This document shows, in pieces, positions 1 to 10,260 of a DNA stretch of 64,000 nucleotides. Position 1 is the first letter of the stretch. Each line of letters begins with the position of its first letter. A model generated the notes under the pieces. It ran no database searches. It was not told where the DNA came from and worked only from the letters and a program-made list of their open reading frames with translations. Made by a program: the position numbers and the translations under genes. The stretch covers positions 157,092 to 221,091 of the forward strand of contig NMRB01000895.1 of the NCBI GenBank assembly GCA_002633025.1, given 5' to 3'. This DNA is from Notospermus geniculatus. Its lineage: Eukaryota; Nemertea; Pilidiophora; Heteronemertea; Lineidae.

Positions 1-60
1 GGGGGGGGGGGGGGGGGCACTTGCTCCCCTGCATTTGCTACGCCCCTGATATAAATTTCT
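1..60. repeat. Repeat end with 17-base G run
   Basis: The window opens with 17 G followed by a C-rich stretch ending in cgcccctga. This looks like the terminal part of one of the G-rich hAT-like short elements seen elsewhere in the window, cut by the window edge. No second end is available, so the family call is an inference. Confidence 0.35.
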
Positions 61-696
61 ATGGACTACTTCTAGTACTTTACAGCTCAATCTGGTGAAA
101 ACGCAAAACTTGTGCATCAATGACGTAATAATACAGAGGTGAACTCTATTAAAGTCACTGGCGCAGAGAACTTGTTTCTGAATTCCTCACTGTGGTCTAC
201 AGTGGACCCTCCACCTCCTAAAAGCGTGCTAGCTGGTTGAGATAAGCTTACATGTAGTCTCTGATTTCGGACCAAACGGTCGATGCCAGCTCCCCATCCA
301 GTTCACCCCACAACCTTCGGCGACATGCGCCGTCTTCAAATCCCGTTACCCGGGTAACCAGCCCGAGGCATCATCACGGCCTCTCACCATCAGCATCCAG
401 AGGGGTGAGATGCTTCAACGTTGCATGCTGCGTTTACGATGGTGTAGTGCAGATTTTGGTCAGTAGGCACCGGGTTCGAAGCTGTTGGGAGATTTTTGAC
501 GCAGATTCATTAGCGTTGTTGAGCGATTCGTTTCTTTACCAGGTTTGTGACTTTGGACTGAAAGGTGGCTATATACTCTGGCTGTATTGGCATCTTTTAA
601 AATTCTGTAGATCCTTTGGTATCAGTACCAGGGCGACTGCGATTTATTCTAAAAGTCACGCTCTGGGGCTTTACGAAAAACGAGGGAGTAAGAAAT
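61..696. other. No recognisable feature
   Basis: Unique-looking sequence. A 97-codon open frame at 405-698 has no recognisable motif and no splice-site support, and I regard it as chance. Confidence 0.5.
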
Positions 697-704
697 AAAA
701 GTGG

Positions 705-919
705 AAAATAAGAAGTGGGAAATTTTGGAATTTTGCGCAAATTTTTCTATTTCTCAAATTGGGAGAAACTTTTTTCACATTATTTGAGAAATTTTCTTAA
801 AATGACATGACATTTTGTCTGATTTTCGGGCGATATTCTGAAAACGGTAAAAAAATTTCTCCCAATTTGAGAAATTGAAAAATTCGTGCAAAATTCCAAA
901 ATTTCCCACTTCTTATTTT
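705..919. mobile_element. Foldback element with ~65-bp inverted arms
   Basis: The left arm (705-770) and right arm (about 853-919) are near-perfect reverse complements. They begin aataagaagtgggaaatttt and end in the complementary sequence, around an AT-rich centre of about 80 bp. No coding capacity. This is the shape of a non-autonomous foldback/MITE. No target-site duplication could be fixed because the flanks are A/T rich. Confidence 0.7.
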
Positions 920-1313
920 CTTATTTTTGTTGCCAAAACTAGAGTAGGCCCAGTCACCACTATGCAATCCTGAAAATATTCAAGTGGCGTTGTGCCATGA
1001 AATGTAGGCACAAACTTATAATCCTTTCTTTTTTCTCTACCTTTTTTCCAAACGGACGTGGGGACCAACACTCACTGGCAAGTTGTCCCTAAAATAGGGT
1101 GTCTCGATCAAACAAGTGTCCTTGACCCAGTTGATAGTTTCCGCCGACCTGAACTTACGGGATGAGCGTATGACTCAGGATACACGAATTTTTCACAGGA
1201 ATATGACATTCATATTTGCATTAAAATATTGAAGAAGGAAGTTGGTGACAAAAACAGGAAGTGAAAGATGGTTGTAGCAGACGACTTTTCGGCGCTAACT
1301 GGACGAATTCTGC
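920..1313. other. No recognisable feature
   Basis: I see no ORF, repeat or RNA signature in this stretch between two transposon-derived elements. Confidence 0.5.
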
Positions 1314-1318
1314 ATTGT

Positions 1319-1577
1319 CAGGGCCGGATCCAGGGGGGGGGGGGCGTACGCCCCCTATTTTTGGCAGAGTAGTGATTTTTTTAGCAAGAAAAATTTAATC
1401 ACATAAAAATTCGAGTATTTTGCTCTCAGATGCCAGGAAAATGCATATAAAAGCACTTAAAATTGTCAAATTTTTCTGGGAGACCCCCCGTTTCGGCTTC
1501 ATTCTTTCGGTGCTCACCACCTCGGGCGGGGGCGTCGAGCTACACCCCCCTTTCTGTCAATCCTGGATCCGGCCCTG
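1319..1577. mobile_element. hAT-like MITE, TIR CAGGGCCGGATCCAGG, 5-bp TSD
   Basis: Perfect 16-bp terminal inverted repeats (TIRs), CAGGGCCGGATCCAGG, lie at 1319-1334 and 1562-1577. ATTGT sits immediately outside both ends (1314-1318 and 1578-1582) as a 5-bp target-site duplication. The element is 259 bp and non-coding, with a G run just inside the left TIR. A truncated, inverted relative lies at 23279-23515. CAG-starting TIRs with 5-bp duplications fit the hAT5-type group as I recall it; no transposase is present to confirm this. Confidence 0.88.
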
Positions 1578-1713
1578 ATTGTAGGCCTATTTTCTTGATG
1601 CACGTAAATTTGAGGTTTACTTCTGTCGTGCATCCGAGGGGGATGAGGCCTTTTCAGAAAACAAATTGTGGCTTTTGGGTTGAAGTGAGTGCATTGGGTT
1701 GCGAATACGTATT

Positions 1714-1976
1714 ACAGTGGCGGATACAGGATTCGGGGGGGGGTGGCNCCCCCCAGAGCAAAAAGGGACAAAGCAAAATTTTCCTCTAAAAGGCCATTTT
1801 ACCTCTTCAAGCCTAGTTTTTGTGGTGTTAGATGTCGGAAGATGCATCTGAGAGGTTGTAGATATTCAATTTTTTTCTGGGGGAGGATCCCCAGACCCCT
1901 CCGACTTTGCCCTCCAGACTCAATCAATTTTGCCCCCCCCAGGCCATTGAATAATGCTACATGTAGCTGCGCCCCT
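1714..1976. mobile_element. Degenerate CAGTGGCGGATACAGG repeat with one N
   Basis: It begins CAGTGGCGGATACAGG, followed by a G run and an ambiguous base at 1748, and ends near gcgcccctgg. The ends resemble the CAGGGGCGGATCCAGG family but are decayed, and no clean target-site duplication is visible. The three short ORFs crossing it (both strands) run through repeat sequence and should not be called genes. Confidence 0.5.
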
Positions 1977-2588
1977 GGCATGCCTGGTAGGCCAACGATT
2001 CCATACGTCAAGCTACATGTATGCTCTTACATGTAGTACATTTTGGCAATATGACGCCTGATTCCGTCACAAGATGTCAAAAATCATTACAAACATCTCG
2101 ACCCAAGGGAATTTTCCCTCGGTCTTCTCATATGAGGTCGAGTATCCGGGACGCGACATTACACATTTATTTTACACCAAAAAGGAAAAGGTTGACTCAA
2201 CAGTAATGGTTTTGGATGACCACGTTATATCGCCTGGAAAAGGTCTGCTCAAACGTGTCTAATGCGTATTACGTAAGAGAAAAGAATAGCAAGGCGCACT
2301 TATTTTCTATATACAGAACAGCATAATTAAGAATAATATTCGACACTATACGCGCCTTACCTATCTCAGTTATAAACGCGGCTGGTTGCTTATCATTTCT
2401 GAGCGCGCTGTCGGCGAAGCCACACCGTATGGGATATCTTCATCTGACTGTACCAGAGAGGCTGTTCTCTATGAGAGAAAATCCCAGCCTCCAATCAAAA
2501 TAGCCTATAGAATTCCTGGATTATAATTTATAATCATATTTCTGCTGGGCATGCGCAGACTAAGCGCGGTATTGGCCGGCGTTTGTAT

Positions 2589-2595
2589 TATAAAT
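2589..2595 (+). promoter_or_regulatory. TATA-like box upstream of Sall exon 1
   Basis: TATAAAT lies 60-66 bp before the ATG at 2655. An ATTGG (inverted CCAAT) and a GCATGCGCA NRF1-like word lie within the 45 bp upstream. This would give a 5' untranslated region of only about 35 nt. The arrangement is the same in block copy 2. Transcription start evidence is lacking, so this is a motif-based suggestion. Confidence 0.45.
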
Positions 2596-2654
2596 CGCAT
2601 AATGCATAGAGCTGAAGTTTTCTCTCGGCTAGCATAGCCCGCACATGTCCAACC

Positions 2655-2730
2655 ATGTCGCGTCGGAAACAGCAGAATCCGCAACACTTACAAGCATCGG
2701 ACGAGGATTTGAGTTCGCAGATTAAACAGG
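2655..2730 (+). CDS. sall: Sall-like zinc-finger repressor, coding exon 1 (copy 1)
   Basis: The exon starts ATG at 2655 and encodes 25 residues plus one base. It begins MSRRKQQNPQHL, continues with an acidic SDEDL stretch, and ends ...ACAGG before a consensus donor GTGAGT at 2731. MSRRKQ is the SNAG-type repressor motif that starts spalt-like (SALL), BCL11 and FOG proteins and recruits the NuRD deacetylase complex in the nucleus. The QHL followed by SDE(D/E)L resembles SALL3/SALL1, and a tiny first coding exon with a phase-1 intron is, as I recall, usual for SALL1-type genes. BCL11 is the main alternative: it shares N-P-Q-H-L, but its first exon is shorter and lacks the SDE stretch. No zinc-finger exon is visible downstream, so the rest of the gene lies outside this window or the scaffold is misjoined. 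The frame continues only about 15 codons into the intron before a stop, which supports splicing at 2730/2731. An in-frame upstream ATG is not seen. Confidence 0.7.
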
Positions 2731-3743
2731 GTGAGTGGATACTGAAATTATTTTCATGTGATTTGGGATTGTAAAAGTGTGAGTTTTTATATCTTATCGC
2801 TTCACGCGGGTGCTGCGCCCGTGGGCTCGTTTATTGAAGATCTGGCTTTTGATGTGAGCGCGTGTCCCACTGTTCGTTTGACCTGCGCGTATGTGTGGGG
2901 TATTCACAGCATCAGGAGGACTTGGTGGCACACTTCATTCGGGGACAACCACGCACGCGGTGTTGACACGTTTCGGATTCTGAGTGGGAAAGTCGGTGTC
3001 GGTGATACATTCATTGGTTTCTTTTCATTTTGTCACACTTTTCTGGAATCCCTATTTTACAAGTCGTGTCGTGTCACCTGTTAGCGGGGGACGCGGGGAG
3101 TTTTCAATGGAAGGACATGCTTTTCTCAACTATTACGGTGGGTGCTTATATTTTCTAATACGGCACTTTCGCAACTTTTTCATGGTGTTCATCGACTTTT
3201 GTTGAGCCTAGGCCTAGGCCAATTTCTACATTAAAGTTTCCACGAAAAAAGCAGGATTTTTGTTAGGCCTACGTATAACATGACTGAAGTTACATAACCT
3301 CTGACGTTGCACCTCCATATCTCCAACCTAAGAGCAGACGATAGGCCTATCCTGTTGAGTTTATTTTTCACCAAAGGATTTCTGCTGTGGTTTTTTTTAG
3401 CCCAGACAAGATTAGGCCTACTTTGGGACCCATCTTTGAACCATGCTCACATCATGAGATCAGAGTATAGGCCTTACTTAAAACATAGTGGGCTCAGTGA
3501 GTGGGCCTAGTTTGGCATCTCTGCCATGTCTGCAGCATCAGTGTAGGCCTACTTGATAGCAAAAAAGGTCTACTTTGCCTGATCCTTGGGGCTGATCCCT
3601 GATCTTTCAGGCCACTTGCTAATTGGAGTTTGCATGCCAAACAAAAAATCTTATCAGCTCAGTTCACAAGTTGATTGTGTGTTCAGGTTCAAAATTGGTG
3701 AAAGCAGTTCAGGAAAAAATGTCCTGTGCTTTGGGCCTGAAGT
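2731..3743 (+). other. Start of Sall intron 1
   Basis: Begins with the GTGAGT donor. The first 500 bases are well conserved between the two block copies, but the open frames in them have no recognisable motif and differ between copies by a frame change near 12798. No exon can be supported. Confidence 0.5.
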
Positions 3744-3939
3744 GGTCTGTTCATTTTCGTCACTTGAGGAATCTGAGTTGTGATCCTTGGGAAAATGGAA
3801 AAAGCTATGCACTTGCAAATTGCAGGGATTATTTGTTGTGCTGTACAGAATAATCGCTGCAACTTTGCAACTTCATAGCTTTCTCCATTTTCTCAAGGAT
3901 CACAACTCAGATTCCTCAATTGACGAAAATGGCAGTCCC
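3744..3939. mobile_element. Foldback element, TIR with gaggaatctgagttgtgatc (copy 1)
   Basis: Two arms of about 75 bp (3744-3838 and 3849-3939) are reverse complements. They share the words ttttcgtca, gaggaatctgagttgtgatc and aaagctatg, around a 10-base loop region. Further members lie at 13556-13750 and 28166-28357. The ORFs at 3586-3990 are shadows of this palindrome. No clear target-site duplication is visible. Confidence 0.75.
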
Positions 3940-4186
3940 TTTTTGGTAGCAAATCTCAGATTGGCTGACAGTGACAGTCCTGTGTTGTGAATTGTGGGAA
4001 GCTGTCCGCATTGGTTGCCGGTGTTCACTGCTGCATTCCTGTAGGCAACTGTGTGTCAATTGGTGGCAGCAGCTTTCAGCTCAACTGGGTCAGCCAACAT
4101 GAACACTCAGTGTCACTACAGGCCCAGATCCAGGAGATGTGAAGCCCCCCTCTGGCAGTCCAAAGTTATGAAATGCTCACTGCAGA

Positions 4187-4329
4187 CAGTGTTTCCACCA
4201 GAGGGTACTAAGGGTACTATGCTAGTACCCTCAAAGGAACAGAAAAGGGCCATTTTCTTTAATTTCATGGGGTTTTTGTTGATTTTGAAGAAATTAGTAC
4301 TCTCAACAAAATTTCTGGCAGAGACCCTG
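4187..4329. mobile_element. hAT-like MITE, CAGTGTTTCC end, TSD GCAGA
   Basis: The left end CAGTGTTTCCACCAGA and right end TCTGGCAGAGACCCTG are imperfect TIRs. GCAGA flanks both sides (4182-4186 and 4330-4334). It is 143 bp long. It contains inverted agggtact words and a stretch related to the 7906-8057 element in opposite orientation. The 73- and 107-codon ORFs across it are not genes. The block-2 counterpart is at 13996-14138 with the same duplication. Confidence 0.85.
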
Positions 4330-4334
4330 GCAGA

Positions 4335-6119
4335 CATGAGGGGGAAGAGCAGGCCGGCTCAAGATAACTCCTAAAAAGGGTCTTTTTACCCCCTCTCCCC
4401 AAACAAAGAAAGAACCCTTGCAATTTGGAAATCTGGTTCACCAATACATTAAGGACCCTTAAAAATGATGTGGGACCCTAAAAACCCCAATTTTTGAGGA
4501 GTCCATTGGGAGTCCTGGGCAGAGACATAAACCAACCGTGCTGTTGCATCTGAAATGCTGTTATTTACATTAAGAACAGCTAATTGTCAAAATATTTGTA
4601 ACTGGGAGCTTCTTTTAGGCCTATTTGCTGGCAGGATGATTCTTGCCTCCTTCCACCACCCTTTTCTGAAGTGCTGGATGCAGCCCTGGGCAGTGGTCCA
4701 AGTCATCTCAGGTTTTGATGTGTAACTTTCCAAGCTCCAATCTTTTACAATCCCTCATCACTGACTGTATGTATGTATTCTATCCAATTGTTCCTTTATT
4801 GTTAGGTTTAACTCATCTATCCCCAGGTTTGAACAGACGGTATCTTCTTTTGAAGTTTTCTAAAATCCTTGGAAATAAATTGGAAAAAATTTGAAGAAAC
4901 TTTTTTCAGATGGTTCACAGGAACAACCTTTCTTCAAATAATTTTCAATCAATACCATAGGATGTGAGAAAACTTTGACAGAAGATGCTGTTTGCTGGAC
5001 TTTAGGGGCAGATGAGTTATAAATCTTAAATAAATCCTTCATAACTTTTTTTCAGGTATTAGCTTAACAGAAATTCTCAGAGTGTTATTGAAGTTTTTTT
5101 TGTATTACCAATAGCATAGTAACACTTTTCAACATTATAGGTGCCGCTGTAATTGCCATGTTTTAATTGCTTACAGTTTTTCTGAGGATTTATATTTATA
5201 ATAACCCTTTATTTTCCTCATCATTTGTTGCTGAGTCTGAAAAGGGCAAAAAGAAAAGGAAACTGGCATTTCATTATATTTTCGGTACCTTCCTTGCTTC
5301 GTCACTTGTTGAAACTTTTTAGGCCTTACAAACTTAAAGGCTCAGTCCACAAGTCTTTTTTGCATATCTTAGTCATTTTGCACTGCTCTCTGTGCAGATA
5401 GAAGACCATTATGATGCCATTCTTCTTTCATTGTGACAACTACAGGTAATGCAATCATGCAGGCACTTCCATTATTCTGTGGAACATTTGGACATTTTCT
5501 CCTGCATTATTCAACCTAAGGCCCCAAAATAAAATGTTCTGTTTCTGGTTACTGCACGCATCAGCTCTAACCCCTGCATATCAAGATATTTTTATTCTTC
5601 ATTTTGAATGAAATTTGCTGTGATTTCTTAGCCCCTGCGCCATCTGGCGTGAACAAAATAATTTACAACAAGCAAGTTGCTGAGAATCATCTGTAGAATT
5701 GCTCTACCATTTCTATCTACTCCCACAATGGTGACTGATAGACAATAGCAGTGTCAACTTCAAACCTTCAGAGAAATACAATACATTTAATGAAATAAAA
5801 AACTTCTGTAAAAAAAAATAAAAACCACATCACCACAATTTTCTTCTGATCATGAAACCAGAAACAGAACATTTATTTTTTTGCCTAACACAGGGTTCCT
5901 GACAAGATGTTGTTTAAAACCAAGGTTCTGACACTGAACGAGAAAATCTCAGGTCCTACTGAAAAAAAGGCTTGATACACACCACATCTGACCGCTGTTC
6001 AACCTACACTCTAACTTTTGAAAAAATATCTCCTGACAATATTGTCCAATGATTGTGTAATCCTTTCTGATTCCTATGGGATTAAATGATGAAAGAATTT
6101 TTCAGGGACCATTCATAAC
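4335..6119. other. Non-coding sequence of block A
   Basis: AT-rich sequence matched by 14144-15814. No exon, RNA gene or mobile element with clean ends was found. Relative to copy 2 it carries about 120 extra bases near 5410-5530. The 60-codon frame at 4860-5042 is not maintained in copy 2. Confidence 0.5.
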
Positions 6120-6121
6120 TA

Positions 6122-7357
6122 CCCTTACCAAAAAGCAGCATGTTTTATGCATATTCCATGCAGGAAATAAGCATGAAATGTAGGCATGTTTTACGCATGA
6201 ATGGTGCAATGCGTAAAGTGTGCCCCCCACACAGTGAGTGCATGTTTTATGCACATGCACGAAAGAGGCATACATGATGTACACACGTTTTCCTGTGTTG
6301 CAGATAGCAAGGTGCATGTTTTATGCATGGCTAATCCTCTTATCAAATATGTAAATGAAGTGCCTAAAACATGCCTATTTGAAGCATGCATGGTGCATGA
6401 CCAAGGGGCATGATTGAAGCATGATGCGTGCACTTTTGATGCACTGGATAATCCTATGAGGGGGGCATGATTGATGCATAGTATATGCATATTTTATGCA
6501 GTTCTATTAATAACCATGGCATTGTGTAAGTAATTAGTGTACACAATGAGAGCAATGTGTACAGTAGATCTCTATAGACCGACATACATGTGTATAAATT
6601 AGCTCTGTTAGTATATGTTGCACATGATCATCTCAGTGCTGCTCAGTTTGGAAGTGTTTTGGAGGAACTTACCCCCTCCCCCATACAAGTAACCTCCTTG
6701 GTATGCAAAAATCCTAGAGAGCAGTGCTTGTAGGCCTACATAGCCTTATCGTAGTAGGCTGGTAGGCAGAGCCTATTGCAGTGTCAGGTAAATCAGACTG
6801 CAAATGATTCATCCCTTTAAAATGACAGAAATCTATCAAAATTTGGCAGTATATTTCAGAAACTTACCCCACAACTGTCCCATAGGGGTTGATCAAATAG
6901 TTGATCCACAGAATGTGCAAATATTGAGGCACTGGAATACATTTTTGTCATGAAAAGTACAGACATGACAAATTTTGCCATTTGAAAATGGCAGTTAAAT
7001 CCTTCTGTTGTGGTCGTTGTTAACAATGGAAGTGACCAATTCCACTTGGGCCTGGAGTTGGGGGCATGCTTTATGCAATTGCATAAAACATGCTTCAAAC
7101 TCTTCTCTCACAGCAGATAATTCTAACTTTTATATGCATACTTCGTGCATGTTCGTCAAACATGCACCTGAATCAACTTGTTGGGGGGCACATTTTATGC
7201 ACTAAAAAGGTATAGATTATGCATATTGCATAAACCATGCATCAAAAGGGTGCATGGATTATGCACATGACTCAGGAAAGGGGCATGTTTGAGGGATGTT
7301 TGATGCATGTTTTATGTAGTGCCTCTTGGAGATGCATATGCCTCTTTTTGGTAAGGG
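6122..7357. mobile_element. 1,236-bp DNA transposon derivative, TIR CCCTTACCAAAAAG, TSD TA
   Basis: Perfect 14-bp TIRs, CCCTTACCAAAAAG, lie at 6122-6135 and 7344-7357, flanked by TA (6120-6121 and 7358-7359). The other block copy shows the uninterrupted site at 15815-15816, with matching flanks on both sides. Both ends (6130-6500 and 7060-7345) are filled with degenerate GCATGTTTTATGCAT-type words, while the middle (about 6500-7050) lacks them. Such subterminal arrays are typical of transposase-binding regions. No transposase ORF is present, so it is non-autonomous. The TA duplication suggests the Tc1/mariner superfamily, but these termini do not match a family I recognise. Confidence 0.92.
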
Positions 7358-7359
7358 TA

Positions 7360-7900
7360 ACCCTCACAAAAGACTTCCCTGATTGAATCCCCTTGTTGCC
7401 TTTTTCGCAGGAAATTTTAAATGCCTGGACATGATTGTTGAATCAGGGGATGAAAAATCGGCCCACAGGGAACAAAAGTCATTTTATTTTCCGATTGGCC
7501 AGTTATAGCGCCTGAATAACTATTATGTGAAGCAAGAGTACTATTTTCACAGATTAAAAACTTGGCCGTTCAACGCTTTGACCATCCTACATGTCCTAAG
7601 GCCTTATTGATTGTGAATAGGGCACTTAAAAAGGGCCGAAGTTATTTTCTATATGTTAAAGGATTTATTTTTTATGCTTTGGTGGGCAAATTAAACAAGA
7701 TTGACAATTTGTAAGGGACATTTAGAAGGGACATAAAATCTTTTAAAATAAATACCATATTCAGTGTTAATGTCATAACATCTGATTTAACTGAATATTA
7801 GATAGAAGTCTGTAAAATGTAATAACAGAAGTTTTTTTGGGACAGATGGATAATTTGGGAATATACTTAGGTTATAGGCTTTAATTGGTTCATATAAAGC
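7360..7900. other. Non-coding sequence of block A
   Basis: Matched by 15817-16351 in the other copy. I see no feature in it. Confidence 0.5.
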
Positions 7901-7905
7901 ATGAG

Positions 7906-8057
7906 CAGGGTTTCCACCAGAAATTTTTTTGAGGGTACTAATTTCTTCAAAATCAGCAAAAAACCCATGAAATTAAAGAAAATGGCCATTTTCTGCTCCT
8001 TTGACATGTTTGAGGGTACTAGTAAAGTACCCTTAGTACCCTCTGGCGGAAACACTG
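7906..8057. mobile_element. hAT-like MITE, CAGTGTTTCC family
   Basis: Ends CAGGGTTTCCACCAGA and TCTGGCGGAAACACTG form TIRs of about 16 bp. ATGAG precedes the element (7901-7905). The matching right-hand ATGAG is deleted here but is intact in block copy 2 at 16509-16513, which confirms a 5-bp duplication. It is 152 bp and non-coding; the internal 90-codon frame is a shadow. Confidence 0.85.
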
Positions 8058-8410
8058 ACAGGCAGGAGATGTCAGGAAAAAACACACTGAAGAAAAACTA
8101 CAGCACCAATTTCTGTTTAGAAAATGATGGGGGGGGGGGGATCACATGTATAATCCCGCAATTGTTGAGTTGAAGAAAAATGCAAGAACCTTCAAAAATT
8201 GATCTCTGACATCCAAATATTTTCACATAGTTCTCAATGAATTGGCCCTCACTACAAGTCTGCCAAATTTCACGAGTCTCTGGTAGTTATTTCTCTAATT
8301 TCTTGCAAAACTCAATGCATTTGTGTTCCCATTTGTTATACAGTCAGGGCCAAAATGGCTGACTTTTAAAAAGGGGTCTATTTCTCTGAAGTAAGATCAA
8401 GCATGGAGGT

Positions 8411-8535
8411 CAGTGTTTTCCCCAGGAAATTTTTTGAAGGGGGGATAAAGAGAAAAAAAACACACAATTCTTGGTCAAAAACACAAATTTTGGACTTTTT
8501 AAGGGGGTGATATCCCCCCTCTGGCGGAAACACTG
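8411..8535. mobile_element. hAT-like MITE, TSD GAGGT
   Basis: CAGTGTTTTCCCCAGGAAAT at the left pairs with the CCCCCTCTGGCGGAAACACTG-type right end. GAGGT lies immediately outside both ends (8406-8410 and 8536-8540). It is 125 bp with G-rich and C-rich subterminal blocks. The counterpart at 16855-16982 has the same duplication. Confidence 0.87.
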
Positions 8536-8540
8536 GAGGT

Positions 8541-9173
8541 TATTTTATACCTCCATGGATCAAGTGGGCAGCGATATGTCTGATATCCGGGTCCTTATTC
8601 TAGATGTCACCGCCCGCCGTCTAAAATAATGTTTGCCGTCGCAATAACAACGGAGAAAATTTGGTGACACAATCAGGACAAGAATCTGATATGGCAACCT
8701 CTTGGTTATGTCATCTAGGATGCAAATTCTATAGCCAGCCATTCAATGGGGGAATTTTATTCATCATCAGAATTCTCAGAAAACTTTTGTCAAAATTCTG
8801 TGGGTGGTTCTCTTTGTCTGCAAGTATCAAGCAACCCTTTTTATGTCCGCTCCACGTAAAAGAGATCCATGTAGTTGCCTGTACAAAAACACATGTAACT
8901 TTACATCAACTTCCTGAATTGAACTTTGAATTTTTACACCCTTTCTTGGTCGATATGCATGTCAAGTAAAAATTGCCCAAAGCACTTGTATAAATACATT
9001 TATGTTCAAATAAAACTTGAATAATCTTGATTGAGTGCATTGCGCAATCACAGTAATTATTCCTCCAGAACGCTCCGCACAAAGTGGAAACTTGTCATCT
9101 GGAAGGGCCATGCCTGAAAGCGTCTCATATAAATATATATATTTTGGTTTATGCACAAGTTTTCCTTTAAAAA
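8541..9173. other. Non-coding sequence of block A
   Basis: Conserved between the two copies with scattered changes. Overlapping short frames on both strands show no motif. I do not call a gene. Confidence 0.5.
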
Positions 9174-9290
9174 TAAGGCCAAAAATATTATCTGTTTCTT
9201 GTCTGAGCTCGCGTCATTCCCGAACCCTTCGCATCAAAATTTTTTTTCACCAATTTCAAATTTTCAAACTAGGGAGAAATATATACCAAT
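9174..9290. mobile_element. Partial GGCCAAAAAAATA Harbinger-like element
   Basis: From taaggccaaaaatattatct the sequence matches the inner part of the complete elements at 22448-22782 and 44298-44614, including ctgtttcttgtc, gcgtcattcccgaacccttc and accaatttcaaattttc. It stops near 9290, before the next repeat. It lacks the second TIR, so it is a truncated copy. Confidence 0.6.
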
Positions 9291-9299
9291 CCCTAAATG

Positions 9300-9735
9300 C
9301 AGGGTTCCCGCAGATCCTTGAAAAGTCTTTAAAAGTCTTAAATATGAAAAAAATGTTTTCAAGGCCTTGAAAAGGTCTGGAATTTTACACCTTTGCTCTT
9401 GAGGTCTGAAAAAAGTCTTAAATTTCATTTTCAGAGTTTTGTGAATTCTTAAAACTTGGTTGTTCATTTGCTCAGGGAATTTCTGCAGGCTACTGTCAGT
9501 CTTGAAAAAGTCTTAACGAATATGAAATAGAAATCGGGTTTCTAAGGTGAAAGACATTCCTTTCTACCAGATTCGAACCCACGGGCCCTCGCATGAGGCA
9601 TCAATCGCCAGCACTAAGGGGCAGCACGCCTTAACCACTAGGCCAAATCCCCATCTTCAAAAACTTGGTTAAAAATCTTTAAAATGTCTTAAATTTTATT
9701 GACACAGAGCTGCAGGAACCCATCTGGTACTGCAT
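9300..9735. mobile_element. CAGGGTTCCCGCAG repeat with nested SINE-like insert
   Basis: It starts CAGGGTTCCCGCAGATCCTT and carries repeated aaaagtctt words; the right end near 9735 contains tgcaggaaccca, the inverted counterpart. A tRNA-derived insert lies inside at 9519-9658. Resembles a hAT-type non-autonomous element. The exact right border and duplication could not be fixed. Confidence 0.6.
9519..9658 (-). mobile_element. tRNA-derived SINE-like repeat (copy 1)
   Basis: On the minus strand it reads tggcctagtggttaaggcg (box A-like), then gtgggttcgaatctggt (box B GGTTCGAATC), then aggaagcaatgtctttcac and a gaaatagaatttcatattc-type tail. This is the arrangement of a polymerase III promoter in a tRNA-derived SINE. 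The same unit recurs at 18033, 22052, 22263 and 55209. It is not a functional tRNA: no acceptor stem or clear anticodon arm can be folded by eye. Confidence 0.7.
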
Positions 9736-9739
9736 GGAA

Positions 9740-10260
9740 ATATCTACTCAATATATACTCAATGTATCTTCATCAATTTCAAACACTGAACTGAATCAGA
9801 AAAAAAACGGAATCGGAAAAACAATGTACTGGTTACCGAAAGGTTCACGAGTATCACTTTCTTTCATTGAACATGCCGTAAATTTTTTTCTCCGCAACAG
9901 CCCCCTGCTGCGTCGCAAATGACCGTTACGATTAACCAGTCACTTGTCATGCGATCCACACCCTTAAGAAGCTGGGCAAAAATTAGCTTTACCGAATATA
10001 TTCTGATATCTTTGGTCCGAACACTTTCTTATGGAAGTTGATATGTCTGTCTTCGCCCCTTAGTCACCTTTGTCTTCTTCTGTTATGGCTTAATTTGTAT
10101 TAGTCAGGATATGACACCATAAGTTGTCATAATATGTCAAAGCAAAAAGCAAGATGGTGGATTTTGTATCGTGAAGATGATCCCACTCCTTAATGTGGTA
10201 AAAACTTCTGGGATCCGTCATAGTATTGTCTGAACGTGAATATCTAGTTTGTAGTTGGAT
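9740..10260. other. Non-coding sequence of block A
   Basis: Conserved with 18290-18828 in the other copy. No supported feature. Confidence 0.5.

Noticed and set aside
2505-2687. 60-codon minus-strand ORF present in both A copies
   Set aside because: It is antisense to the promoter and exon 1 of the Sall-like gene, and its conservation is explained by them.
6191-6490. His/Cys-rich ORFs suggesting a zinc-binding protein
   Set aside because: They arise from the repeated GCATGTTTTATGCAT words of the 6122-7357 transposon.
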